Shown one piece after another: positions 55,715 through 63,224 of a stretch of DNA of 64,000 nt (positions are counted from its first letter, which is position 1; the number at the start of each line of letters is the position of its first letter). The notes under the pieces were generated by a model. It searched no databases and was not told where the DNA came from. It saw nothing but the letters and a program-made list of their open reading frames with translations. The position numbers and the translations under genes are program-made. Location: positions 832,823 to 896,822 of the forward strand of contig NZ_JADPFO010000001.1 of the NCBI RefSeq assembly GCF_015668515.1, written 5' to 3'. The stretch comes from Paraclostridium tenue (lineage in GTDB: Bacteria; Bacillota; Clostridia; Peptostreptococcales; Peptostreptococcaceae).

Positions 55715-55771
55715 ATGGACAGTATTCCATTGCGGATATGTTTGTTTGTTAAATCACTTAGTATAACTTAA
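55715..55771 (+). CDS. 18-codon corA leader peptide
   Basis: MDSIPLRICLFVKSLSIT, with a strong ribosome site AAAAGGAGTG (55696-55705) resembling that of corA itself. Its last codons (AAA TCA CTT AGT ATA) form the outer 5' arm of the long hairpin before corA, so ribosome position would alter leader folding. Short leader ORFs with this logic are known for corA and mgtA in enteric bacteria (CorL, MgtL); no similarity of sequence is claimed. Confidence 0.6.
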   Translation: MDSIPLRICLFVKSLSIT

Positions 55772-55858
55772 TAATTGCTTAAATACCTTTATTCAATTAT
55801 ATGTTTAAGCAATTATGTAGATAATACTTAAGTGATTGCTTTTAAAACTGAATAAAGG
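55752..55858 (+). promoter_or_regulatory. corA leader hairpin with loop complementary to the Shine-Dalgarno region
   Basis: Outer stem AATCACTTA (55752-55760) / TAAGTGATT (55829-55837), extended by GTAT/ATAC past a one-base bulge. Inner stem ATAATTGCTTAAA (55771-55783) / TTTAAGCAATTAT (55804-55816), uninterrupted. The apical loop contains CCTTTATTCA (55786-55795), the exact complement of TGAATAAAGG (55849-55858), which covers the corA ribosome site. A pseudoknot would block corA translation. Confidence 0.65.
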
Positions 55859-55867
55859 AGTGATCAA

Positions 55868-56803
55868 ATGATAAGATACTACAAAACAATTGACTCTAAA
55901 TTAGAGAAATTAAAATCATTTGAAAATGGTTGTTGGGTTAATTTAGTTGAACCTACTACATCTGAGATACTTGAAGTGTCTGCTAATCTTAATTTAGATA
56001 TAGAAAGTATTAAAGCAGCACTTGATGAAGAGGAACGTTCAAGAATTGATATTGAAGATAATCATATATTAATACTTATAGATATTCCAATAGACGAAAG
56101 TGATGCTTCATCTGCGCATTACTCTACTATTCCATTAGGTATAATAATTTTAGATAATACCATAGTTACTGTTTGTACAGCTCAAACTAAAATATTAAAT
56201 GATTTTATAGTAGGGCATGTTAAGAATTTTTTCACTTACAAAAAAACTAGATTTATTCTTCAAATACTTTATAAAAATGCCAGTTATTATCTTCATTATC
56301 TTAGAAGAATAAATAAAATGACGATAGCTATAGAAAAAGAAATTTATAAATCTATGAAAAATAAAGAATTAGTTCAACTTTTAGAATTAGAAAAATCCCT
56401 TATATATTTTTCTACATCCTTAAAAGCCAATGAACTTGTTCTTAATAAAATGCTTAGAACTGAGTCTATAAAAAAATATTCAGAAGATGAGGATTTACTT
56501 GAAGATGTTATTATAGAAAATAAACAGGCCTTAGAAATGGCTACTATATATGGTGACATTTTAAGTAGGATAATGGATGCATTTAGTGCTATAGTTAGTA
56601 ATAACCAAAATACAGTTATGCAATTTTTAACATCTATTACACTTATAATGTCAATACCAACCATTGTATCAGGTTTTTTTGGTATGAATGTTGAAGGTTT
56701 GCCTTTTTCAACTCATCCAAGTGGATTTTGGATAGTCATCGTAATTACATGTGTTATGTGTTTAATACTTACATTTATCATGTCTAGAAATAAATTATTA
56801 TAG
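55868..56803 (+). CDS. corA: CorA-family divalent metal (Mg2+) transporter
   Basis: A 311-residue pentameric channel subunit. A large N-terminal cytosolic domain with a long helix (about 180-250) leads to two C-terminal membrane helices; the first ends in the selectivity motif FFGMNVEGLPFS (GMN, about 273-275), and the second is followed by the basic tail SRNKLL. Transports Mg2+ or Co2+/Ni2+. Ribosome site AAAGGAGTG before ATG at 55868. Expression appears controlled by the unusual leader (55643-55858). Confidence 0.93.
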   Translation: MIRYYKTIDSKLEKLKSFENGCWVNLVEPTTSEILEVSANLNLDIESIKAALDEEERSRIDIEDNHILILIDIPIDESDASSAHYSTIPLGIIILDNTIVTVCTAQTKILNDFIVGHVKNFFTYKKTRFILQILYKNASYYLHYLRRINKMTIAIEKEIYKSMKNKELVQLLELEKSLIYFSTSLKANELVLNKMLRTESIKKYSEDEDLLEDVIIENKQALEMATIYGDILSRIMDAFSAIVSNNQNTVMQFLTSITLIMSIPTIVSGFFGMNVEGLPFSTHPSGFWIVIVITCVMCLILTFIMSRNKLL

Positions 56804-56808
56804 TTTAG

Positions 56809-56836
56809 TTGACTTTTTACAAAATTTACATATAAT
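56809..56836 (+). promoter_or_regulatory. Promoter of the Mn2+ riboswitch-exchanger unit
   Basis: TTGACT (56809-56814), 16-base spacer, TATAAT (56831-56836), placing the transcript start just before the aptamer. Confidence 0.75.
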
Positions 56837-56850
56837 TAAATTATAAAACT

Positions 56851-56998
56851 AAATTCCCTAGAAGGGGAGTAGCTTACACATTGGTGTTAATTAATCGTCA
56901 TATCAGTGTTTATCACTCGGTTAATTAGCAAGATTTATCTTGTTAGCAAGACCTTCTAAATGAGTAGAAATTTTCTACTCATTTAGAAGGTCTTTTTT
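56851..56998 (+). promoter_or_regulatory. yybP-ykoY Mn2+ riboswitch with terminator
   Basis: Family hallmarks are AAGGGGAGTAGC (56862-56873), CGTCA (56895-56899) and AGCAAGACC (56945-56953). P1 is TAGAAGG (56859-56865) / CCTTCTA (56952-56958). The same 3' strand is used by a 21-bp terminator (56950-56998), whose other arm includes ATTTAGAAGGTC. Mn2+ binding would stabilise P1, prevent the terminator and switch the exchanger gene on. Confidence 0.9.
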
Positions 56999-57029
56999 AT
57001 TTATACTTTAAATTAAAAGGAGATATTGT

Positions 57030-58004
57030 ATGGTTTATTTATTCTTACTACTTGGTTTTTTATTTTTAGTAAAAGGGGCAGATTATTTTGTTGATGGTTC
57101 ATCTAGTATAGCTACATCACTTAAAATACCATCTTTAGTTATAGGTCTTACTATAGTTGCTTTTGGAACTAGCGCTCCTGAAGCAGCTGTTAGTATTACA
57201 GCATCAATTCAAGGTCAAAACGAGATTGCACTTGGAAATATTATCGGCTCTAATATATTTAACCTTTTATGTGTGGCAGGTATGTCAGCTTTTATAAAAC
57301 CTTTATCTGTAAAAAAGTCTATACTTATAAAGGAATTTCCTTTTCTCGTATTATCATCAATTTTATTATTAGTTTTATCTGATGATTTAATTTTTCAGCA
57401 AACACAAAATTCTATATTGTCAACTGGTGATGGATTAGTATTTTTAATGTTCTTTTGTATATTTATGTATTACTTATTAGAGGTTTCTCTAAATTCTAAA
57501 AATGAAGCCTTAAATTCTAATAATAATTATGATACTAATATTTATAAGTCTACTATGCCTTTATCTAAATCTGTTGTTTTTTCCGTGGTTGGAATATTAG
57601 GTATAGTAATTGGTGGTAAGTTAGTTGTTGACTGCTCTTCTATAATAGCTCTTAATTTTGGAGTAAGCGAAAAAATTATTGGTATAACTATAGTATCTAT
57701 AGGAACATCATTACCTGAATTTGTAACTTCTGTAGTAGCTGCTAGTAAAGGTGAAAGTGATATAGCTTTAGGAAACGTCATAGGATCTAACATATTTAAT
57801 ATTTTATTCATACTTGGTATATCATCTGTAATTAATCCTATATCTATAGATAATAATCTCTTTTTAGATATATTTATAATGATAATTGTCACAATAATTA
57901 CTTATATCTTCTCAATTAGAAAAAAAGATATAAATAAGTTTGAAGGAATCATATTGATAATAGCTTATATAGCTTATATGATTTTAGTTATATTTAAAAA
58001 TTAG
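57030..58004 (+). CDS. CaCA-family cation exchanger, probable Mn2+/Ca2+ exporter
   Basis: A 324-residue calcium/sodium antiporter-type protein with ten helices in two inverted repeats. The alpha repeats read AFGTSAPEAAVSI...ALGNIIGSNIFN and SIGTSLPEFVTSV...ALGNVIGSNIFN. The linker (about 145-180) is short and hydrophilic. The upstream yybP-ykoY riboswitch responds to Mn2+ in known cases, so the natural role may be Mn2+ export. Ribosome site AAAAGGAG; terminator downstream. Confidence 0.9.
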   Translation: MVYLFLLLGFLFLVKGADYFVDGSSSIATSLKIPSLVIGLTIVAFGTSAPEAAVSITASIQGQNEIALGNIIGSNIFNLLCVAGMSAFIKPLSVKKSILIKEFPFLVLSSILLLVLSDDLIFQQTQNSILSTGDGLVFLMFFCIFMYYLLEVSLNSKNEALNSNNNYDTNIYKSTMPLSKSVVFSVVGILGIVIGGKLVVDCSSIIALNFGVSEKIIGITIVSIGTSLPEFVTSVVAASKGESDIALGNVIGSNIFNILFILGISSVINPISIDNNLFLDIFIMIIVTIITYIFSIRKKDINKFEGIILIIAYIAYMILVIFKN

Positions 58005-58010
58005 TTAAAT

Positions 58011-58043
58011 AAAAAGATATAGGATTTTATCCTATATCTTTTT
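58011..58043. terminator. Bidirectional terminator
   Basis: AAAAAGATATAGGA (58011-58024) / TCCTATATCTTTTT (58030-58043), between the exchanger gene and the convergent PBP gene. Confidence 0.9.
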
Positions 58044-58045
58044 AT

Positions 58046-60460
58046 TTAAGCAGCTGGCACTGCTTGCTGTTCTGTTGATGGTTGTTGCGTTGCCGGTGGT
58101 TGTGTTGCCGGCGGCTGTGTTACTGGTGGTTGTGTTGCCGGTGGCTGTGTTGCTGGTGGTTGTGTTGCCGGCGGTTGTTGTTCAGGTGTTTCTGATGGCG
58201 TTTCCGGCGTTATTGGTTGTTGCTGCTCTGGCGTTTCTGATGGTTGTTCTGGTGTTTCCGGTTGATTTTGCTCAGTTTGTTCTGTAGGTTGTTCTTCTTC
58301 AGGTTTTGATTCTTCAGGCTTTGGACTTGCACTCATTCCCTGACTATAATTAACATCAACTCCTGAAAATGGTCCTACTTTATCAAAACTTCTTCCGTCT
58401 AAATCACTATGTATAGGATTCATAACATCCTTCCATAAAGCCGCCGCTATTTGACTTCCTTTTGCTAGTGATTGATTTCTATCATTTCCTATCCAAACTG
58501 ATGCTGTGTAGTATGGTGTAAATCCACAGAACCATGCATCAAAATTCCTATTAGTTGTTCCTGTTTTACCTGCTACTGCCATATTAGACATTCTAGCTGA
58601 TTTTCCTGTTCCACTATTAACTGCACCTTCTAACATTTTAGTCATATAATAAGCTGTATTTTGTGAGTAAACTCTTTTCTTTTCAGGTTTATTTTCAAGT
58701 AATACATCACCATTTGATAATTCTATTTTAGTAAATGTTATAGGTTCTACATACACGCCACCATTTGCTATAGTAGCATATGCAGCTGTCATTTCAAGTG
58801 GAGAAACACCTGTATCCATACCTCCAAGTGTTGCCGAATAGTGTCTAGCTTCTTTAGCAGTTGTTATACCTACATCCTTTAATGCTTTTTGAACCACTTC
58901 CATAGCTTCTTTTTCATTATTTCCTAGCATTGCTGCGCCTTGAACTACTGCAGCATTATATGAATGCTTAAGTGCTTCACTCATTCCTACTCTTCCATGA
59001 TATGATCCCCCTGCATTTTTAGGACCTGGTTTTCCTTTCCCAAAGTAATTTGGTATAGGAGCATCATTCATTAAAGACTGTGGTGTCATACCTAACTTTT
59101 CCATAAGTGGTAAATAAACTGCAAGTGGCTTTATAGATGACCCTGGTTGTCTTGGTTTTATAGCTCTATTATATAAACTATCTCCACCTATACCACGTCC
59201 ACCTATCATAGCTTTAATTTGACCATTATTATTATCCATAATAACCATAGCAGATTGAGGTTGTAAATTACCATGTTCATCCCTATATGTTCCTGGGAAA
59301 TTTGAATCATCATTGTATTCTTTTTCAACTAAATCTTGCATAGAAGAGTCTATCGTTGAGTATATTCTAAGACCTCCATTGTATAACATATCTTCTGCTT
59401 CATCTTTAGTGTATCCTTCTTTTATTAAAGCTTTTATAACATCTTTTTTAACTAAAGTATTAAAGTATGAAGAATTTTTATTATCTACCTTATCACCTAA
59501 TTTTATTTTTATTTCTTGTTTTATCGCATCATCATATTCACTCTTTGTTATATATCCAAGTTCTAACATCCTAGACAGTACAACTTCTTGTCTTTTTTTA
59601 GATTCGCTATTAAATTCAGCTTTGTATATTACATTTCTTCCTTTTTTTAATGCATCATACGTAAGACTATCAATTTTTCCATCTTCTAATAATTTTTTAT
59701 ACATTTTCATATCATCATCAGTTGGAACATAGTCTTGTGGATATATTATTATTTGAGCATTTTCAATGTCATCAGCTAGTGTTAATGGTGATGTCTTATA
59801 TGCAGCATATTTACTTGGATATTTAGTTATACCTGCTAACAGAGCACATTCTGCTAAATTTAATTCAGATATATCTTTATCAAAATATTTAGCTGCTGCA
59901 GCTTTTACACCCCTAGTACCTTGTCCTAAAGACATTGTATTTAAATAAGCCAATAATATTTCATCTTTACTTAAAGATTTTTCTAACTTAAGTGCATAGT
60001 AAAGTTCTTTTATTTTTCTTTTATAAGTCTTTTCATTAGTTAAATATAAATTTTTAGCTAATTGTTGTGTAATTGTACTAGCACCCTGTGCCTTATATCC
60101 TAATTTAAAATTTTGTACGACCGCACCAATTGTTCTTTTAAGATTTATACCACCATGTTCATAAAAAGTATGATCTTCTATAGCAAGAACTGCATTTTTC
60201 ATATTTTGTGGCATCTCATTTGCATCTTTTACTACATATCTAGATTCTTCACCTTGAGTCTTTTCTGTTATTTTTTTATTTGAATCATATATGATAGAGT
60301 TTTCTGAAAATATCATATTTTTTGGATCTACATCTGGAGTATTAATTAGTATACCTATAATAAATATACTTACAGCTGCCACTCCACATCCAAATAAAAC
60401 TAAAAAAGTTGTTGCTATTTTTTTAATTAGGCTACTTTTTTTCTTTTTCTTGTCACTCAT
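58046..60460 (-). CDS. Class A penicillin-binding protein (PBP1A type)
   Basis: A bifunctional peptidoglycan synthase of about 804 residues. Cytosolic KKKKK start and one membrane helix (about 18-42). Glycosyltransferase domain: IEDHTFYEHGGINLKRTIGA and QGASTITQQLAKNLYL. Transpeptidase: PGSSIKPLAVY (SxxK), HSYNAAVV (SxN) and VAGKTGTTN (KTG). The last 95 or so residues are a disordered Pro/Gln/Thr/Glu tail with tandem QPPAT units. ATG at 60458-60460 is chosen (MSDKKKKK); it follows GGGGGG at 13 bases. ATG at 60481 is possible but has no ribosome site. Confidence 0.94.
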   Translation of the reverse strand: MSDKKKKKSSLIKKIATTFLVLFGCGVAAVSIFIIGILINTPDVDPKNMIFSENSIIYDSNKKITEKTQGEESRYVVKDANEMPQNMKNAVLAIEDHTFYEHGGINLKRTIGAVVQNFKLGYKAQGASTITQQLAKNLYLTNEKTYKRKIKELYYALKLEKSLSKDEILLAYLNTMSLGQGTRGVKAAAAKYFDKDISELNLAECALLAGITKYPSKYAAYKTSPLTLADDIENAQIIIYPQDYVPTDDDMKMYKKLLEDGKIDSLTYDALKKGRNVIYKAEFNSESKKRQEVVLSRMLELGYITKSEYDDAIKQEIKIKLGDKVDNKNSSYFNTLVKKDVIKALIKEGYTKDEAEDMLYNGGLRIYSTIDSSMQDLVEKEYNDDSNFPGTYRDEHGNLQPQSAMVIMDNNNGQIKAMIGGRGIGGDSLYNRAIKPRQPGSSIKPLAVYLPLMEKLGMTPQSLMNDAPIPNYFGKGKPGPKNAGGSYHGRVGMSEALKHSYNAAVVQGAAMLGNNEKEAMEVVQKALKDVGITTAKEARHYSATLGGMDTGVSPLEMTAAYATIANGGVYVEPITFTKIELSNGDVLLENKPEKKRVYSQNTAYYMTKMLEGAVNSGTGKSARMSNMAVAGKTGTTNRNFDAWFCGFTPYYTASVWIGNDRNQSLAKGSQIAAALWKDVMNPIHSDLDGRSFDKVGPFSGVDVNYSQGMSASPKPEESKPEEEQPTEQTEQNQPETPEQPSETPEQQQPITPETPSETPEQQPPATQPPATQPPATQPPVTQPPATQPPATQQPSTEQQAVPAA
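58081..58185. repeat. 15-bp tandem repeats coding the QPPAT tail of the PBP
   Basis: Seven or so degenerate units of GGTGGTTGTGTTGCC on the plus strand. They vary mostly at silent positions (GGT/GGC, GTT/GTA). Locally GC-rich against an AT-rich genome; liable to length change by slippage. Confidence 0.8.
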
Positions 60461-60547
60461 ATTTTTGTTATTGCCCCCCATCTTAAGTTTTAATATGGGT
60501 TTTTAACCCTATAATATAAAACATATTATTTATATTATATACAAAAT

Positions 60548-61205
60548 TTAAATTTCCTTTATATTCTCCCAAATTTTTTTACATATACTACTTATATCTT
60601 TACTTTTTCGAGCAATTTTATTTGGGTACCATTGACTTGTAAATAACTTTTTACATGTGCTCTGAGAGTATATATGATATATAAGCATTATAATACCTTT
60701 ATCTTTATTTGTTCTTATACACCTGAGCACAGCTTGCAATACTTTTATTATCCCTGGATAAGTATATGCATAATCAAATCCATTATGACTCTTACTATCA
60801 AAATGCTTTTTTATAATATCTCTATCAACTCCTATTTGAGGCATTCCACTACCTATAACTATAACTCCTAGTAACTTGTCATTAGTAAGATCAACTCCTT
60901 CTGAAAAGCGACCTCCTAATACACAAAATCCTACATGAGTATTTTTATTATTTTGAGAGAAATTGCTTAAAAATATTTCCTTACTTTCATTACTCATGTC
61001 TTTTGTTTAAACTTGTATTTTATATGTTGATACTTTTTACTCATCATTTTATAAACTAAATCCACATAATTATATTATAAAAAAATACCATGTAATTTCC
61101 ATGTTTACTTTCAACACATTTCTTGATATATTCTACTATATCCTCACAAGTTTCATATCGTCTATTATAAGTGGTATTTATATTATTTGCAAATATTAAC
61201 TTTTT
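60548..61205 (-). pseudogene. Truncated, frameshifted relic of a Rad3/DinG-like helicase
   Basis: The 149-codon open frame at 60548-60997 reads GFCVLGGRFSEGVDLTNDKLLGVIVIG and then QAVLRCIRTNKDKGIIML, the C-terminal helicase region where intact relatives have QA(A/I)GR.IR; the GR of motif VI is lost. Upstream, in shifted frames, are NTTYNRRYETCEDIVEYIKK, ESKHGNYMVFFYN and VDLVYKMMSKKYQ, which continue the same family in order. The first several hundred residues with Walker motifs are absent. The gene is dead and being eroded. Confidence 0.8.
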
Positions 61206-61405
61206 TTAATACTTTACTAATATATTAAAATTGTAATTTAATTAAAGCTTTTAAGTTCTTAATTAATACTATGCTCTCTTAAATTTATCTATATATTATT
61301 ATATAATAATATTAATTATATTTCTATTAACTACCATATTTTGCTAAATACAATTTATTATTTATGGGAATACTAATTGTATAAAATTATATAGGAGGTA
61401 TTTTT

Positions 61406-61654
61406 ATGAATAATAGCTATTTAAAAAGAAAGGCTATTGAAGAAGCTAAGTATATATATGAAGATTATTTTACAGCATCTAAAACATTAGATACATTCAA
61501 TTCTGTTCCTGGCATAGAGGTCTATAATGTGCCTAAATATTATCATAGTACATGTTGTCGTTGTCTTAATCCACATCCTCATAATGAAAAAAACTATTTC
61601 CCTAATGAAGGTTTCGTATGTGATGATTGCTTAAACAATCAAACTCTTTCTTAA
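61406..61654 (+). CDS. Small Cys-rich protein, unknown function
   Basis: An 82-residue protein with a strong ribosome site (TAGGAGG). The N-terminal half is helical (SYLKRKAIEEAKYIYEDYF). The C-terminal half has a likely zinc ribbon: CCRCLNPHPHNEKNYF then FVCDDC, two CxxC pairs with nearby His. I do not recognise a family. It is 78 bases upstream of the HesB-like gene on the same strand with no clear terminator between, so the two may be cotranscribed. Confidence 0.7.
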   Translation: MNNSYLKRKAIEEAKYIYEDYFTASKTLDTFNSVPGIEVYNVPKYYHSTCCRCLNPHPHNEKNYFPNEGFVCDDCLNNQTLS

Positions 61655-61732
61655 AAATTTAGAGTCCTTGTTAAATTTACTTTTTTAAATTATTATTATA
61701 TAATTAAATAAATTTGACCAAGGAGATTTGAC

Positions 61733-62029
61733 ATGAATATACAAATATATGATTCTGCTAAAAAAGAACTTAATAAATTGATATGTAATAATGAAGATAA
61801 AAAATATATAAGAATATTTATAAGAACAATAAGTTTTTGGTCTGATGCTAGAATTCATTTAGCTTTAGACGATTTAAAAGATGACGACCAGTTATTTGTT
61901 GTAGATGGATATAATATAGTTATAAATAAAAGATTAGCATCTCAAATGAATAATATATATATATCTTTTGGAGGATTATTAAGTCCAAACGAGTTTAATG
62001 TAGATTGCGATTTTAATGAATATTATTAA
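61733..62029 (+). CDS. HesB/IscA-like protein, Trp at the Cys/Sec position
   Basis: A 98-residue paralogue of the UGA-containing gene at 20295. Both open with a (D/N).AK.EL segment and share KY(L/I)R(V/I)(Y/F)IR, then ALD(E/D) and (K/N)IVINK. In an ungapped alignment its Trp38 (codon TGG, in ISFWSDAR) sits opposite the UGA, and the following Gly-Pro is lost. It is therefore unlikely to bind clusters in the classical way. Ribosome site AAGGAG before ATG at 61733; perfect-palindrome terminator after. Confidence 0.75.
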   Translation: MNIQIYDSAKKELNKLICNNEDKKYIRIFIRTISFWSDARIHLALDDLKDDDQLFVVDGYNIVINKRLASQMNNIYISFGGLLSPNEFNVDCDFNEYY

Positions 62030-62054
62030 AAAGAGTGTCAATTGACACTCTTTT
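62029..62054. terminator. Bidirectional terminator, perfect palindrome
   Basis: AAAAGAGTGTCAA / TTGACACTCTTTT with no spacer, so the RNA loop is about 4 nt. Serves the HesB-like gene and the convergent lipase operon. Confidence 0.9.
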
Positions 62055-62064
62055 AATAATTTAA

Positions 62065-63222
62065 TTAATCTTTTACCATATCTATAAAATTTTCTAATTT
62101 ATGATAATTACCTAACTTATTTTTATCTTTCACTACATCTATATCTTCAATATCTAATTCTTTAATTTTATTTTTGCCTAGATACCCTCCATTTATAATT
62201 AAATACAAAGGGTCATTAGAAACTATATAATTTTTAACTATATTATTATAATTTTTAAAATCACTTTTTTTAAATCTATAATTATTTATATCCACAAATC
62301 CTTTATACTCTATACTCTTATTTAAAAAGCTAGTTATATATGATGCATCTATAATATAATCTTCATTTTTTTTAGGTATTAAATTCATATATGCTACTAT
62401 ATAATCTTTTATTAAACTATTCTTTATAATAGGTGGTGCATATTTACCTTTTATATGCTTTGGATTAAGTGTATTAGCCGAATTAAAAGTAACAGTTTTT
62501 ACATTTTTATAACCTTTATTAACTAAATCATATGTTGCATATTGAGCTAATAATCCACCTAAAGAATGCCCACTTATATATACTTTTGTATCATTATTTA
62601 CTAATGGTTTTATAAATTCTATAGCATAATCTCTTTGCGGATGCGGCATAAATTGAGTTGTAAAGTTTCCAATCCAATCCATATAGCTTCTAGTTGGCTT
62701 ATATGAAACTATTAAAGAATTTCCACATCTAAGTGCTATTCCTCCAAAACCTCTTTCTCCATTTTCATATCTAATTACTTTAAAATCTTTTATAGATTTA
62801 TACTTATCTTTAAAAATCTCTCCTATAGTTTTTCCTATAGGATTTTTTTCAATTATTTTACTTGCAAGATCAGCACTTTCAAATAACATATACTCACTTA
62901 CATATATATTTTTATTTGATTTAAAGTCATCAATTATATACTCATTACTCAATTCATACTTTAAACTTCTATTATAGTCTTTATATAAAGGATTTGAACC
63001 TCTTTTTAACTCTTCTTCATCGCTTAATTTATCATTATCACTATCTTTATTATATTTATCAGTTTTTAATATTTCTTCAAAAGCATCTGGAAGACCATCT
63101 TCATCACTATCTATATGCCATTTTGGATTATTTTCATCTAATAAATTTAAAGTATCTAATTTGTTAAACCCTAATGTAAAAAAAAGTAATGGTAATATTA
63201 AAAATAATTTATAAATTTTCAT
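62065..63222 (-). CDS. Secreted class 3-type lipase with calcium-binding repeats
   Basis: A 385-residue exported protein. Signal peptide (about 1-20). Next come thrombospondin type 3-like Ca2+ repeats: DSDEDGLPDAFEE and DSDNDKLSDEEELKRGSNPL (about 38-75). The alpha/beta-hydrolase domain has GGIALRCGNSLIVSYKPT and the nucleophile elbow VYISGHSLGGLLAQYATYDL (Ser near 219). It should hydrolyse lipid or other esters outside the cell in a Ca2+-dependent way. It starts 2 bases after the stop codon of an S55 peptidase gene. Confidence 0.85.
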   Translation of the reverse strand: MKIYKLFLILPLLFFTLGFNKLDTLNLLDENNPKWHIDSDEDGLPDAFEEILKTDKYNKDSDNDKLSDEEELKRGSNPLYKDYNRSLKYELSNEYIIDDFKSNKNIYVSEYMLFESADLASKIIEKNPIGKTIGEIFKDKYKSIKDFKVIRYENGERGFGGIALRCGNSLIVSYKPTRSYMDWIGNFTTQFMPHPQRDYAIEFIKPLVNNDTKVYISGHSLGGLLAQYATYDLVNKGYKNVKTVTFNSANTLNPKHIKGKYAPPIIKNSLIKDYIVAYMNLIPKKNEDYIIDASYITSFLNKSIEYKGFVDINNYRFKKSDFKNYNNIVKNYIVSNDPLYLIINGGYLGKNKIKELDIEDIDVVKDKNKLGNYHKLENFIDMVKD

Positions 63223-63224
63223 AA

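Noticed and set aside
55643-55868. M-box (Mg2+) riboswitch before corA
   Set aside because: The leader is too short and lacks the conserved M-box segments; the short ORF and loop-SD pairing explain the structure better.
58075-58287. Val-rich reading frame on the plus strand and a possible CRISPR-like array
   Set aside because: It is the antisense of the PBP QPPAT tail; the repeats are 15 bp, adjacent and without spacers.
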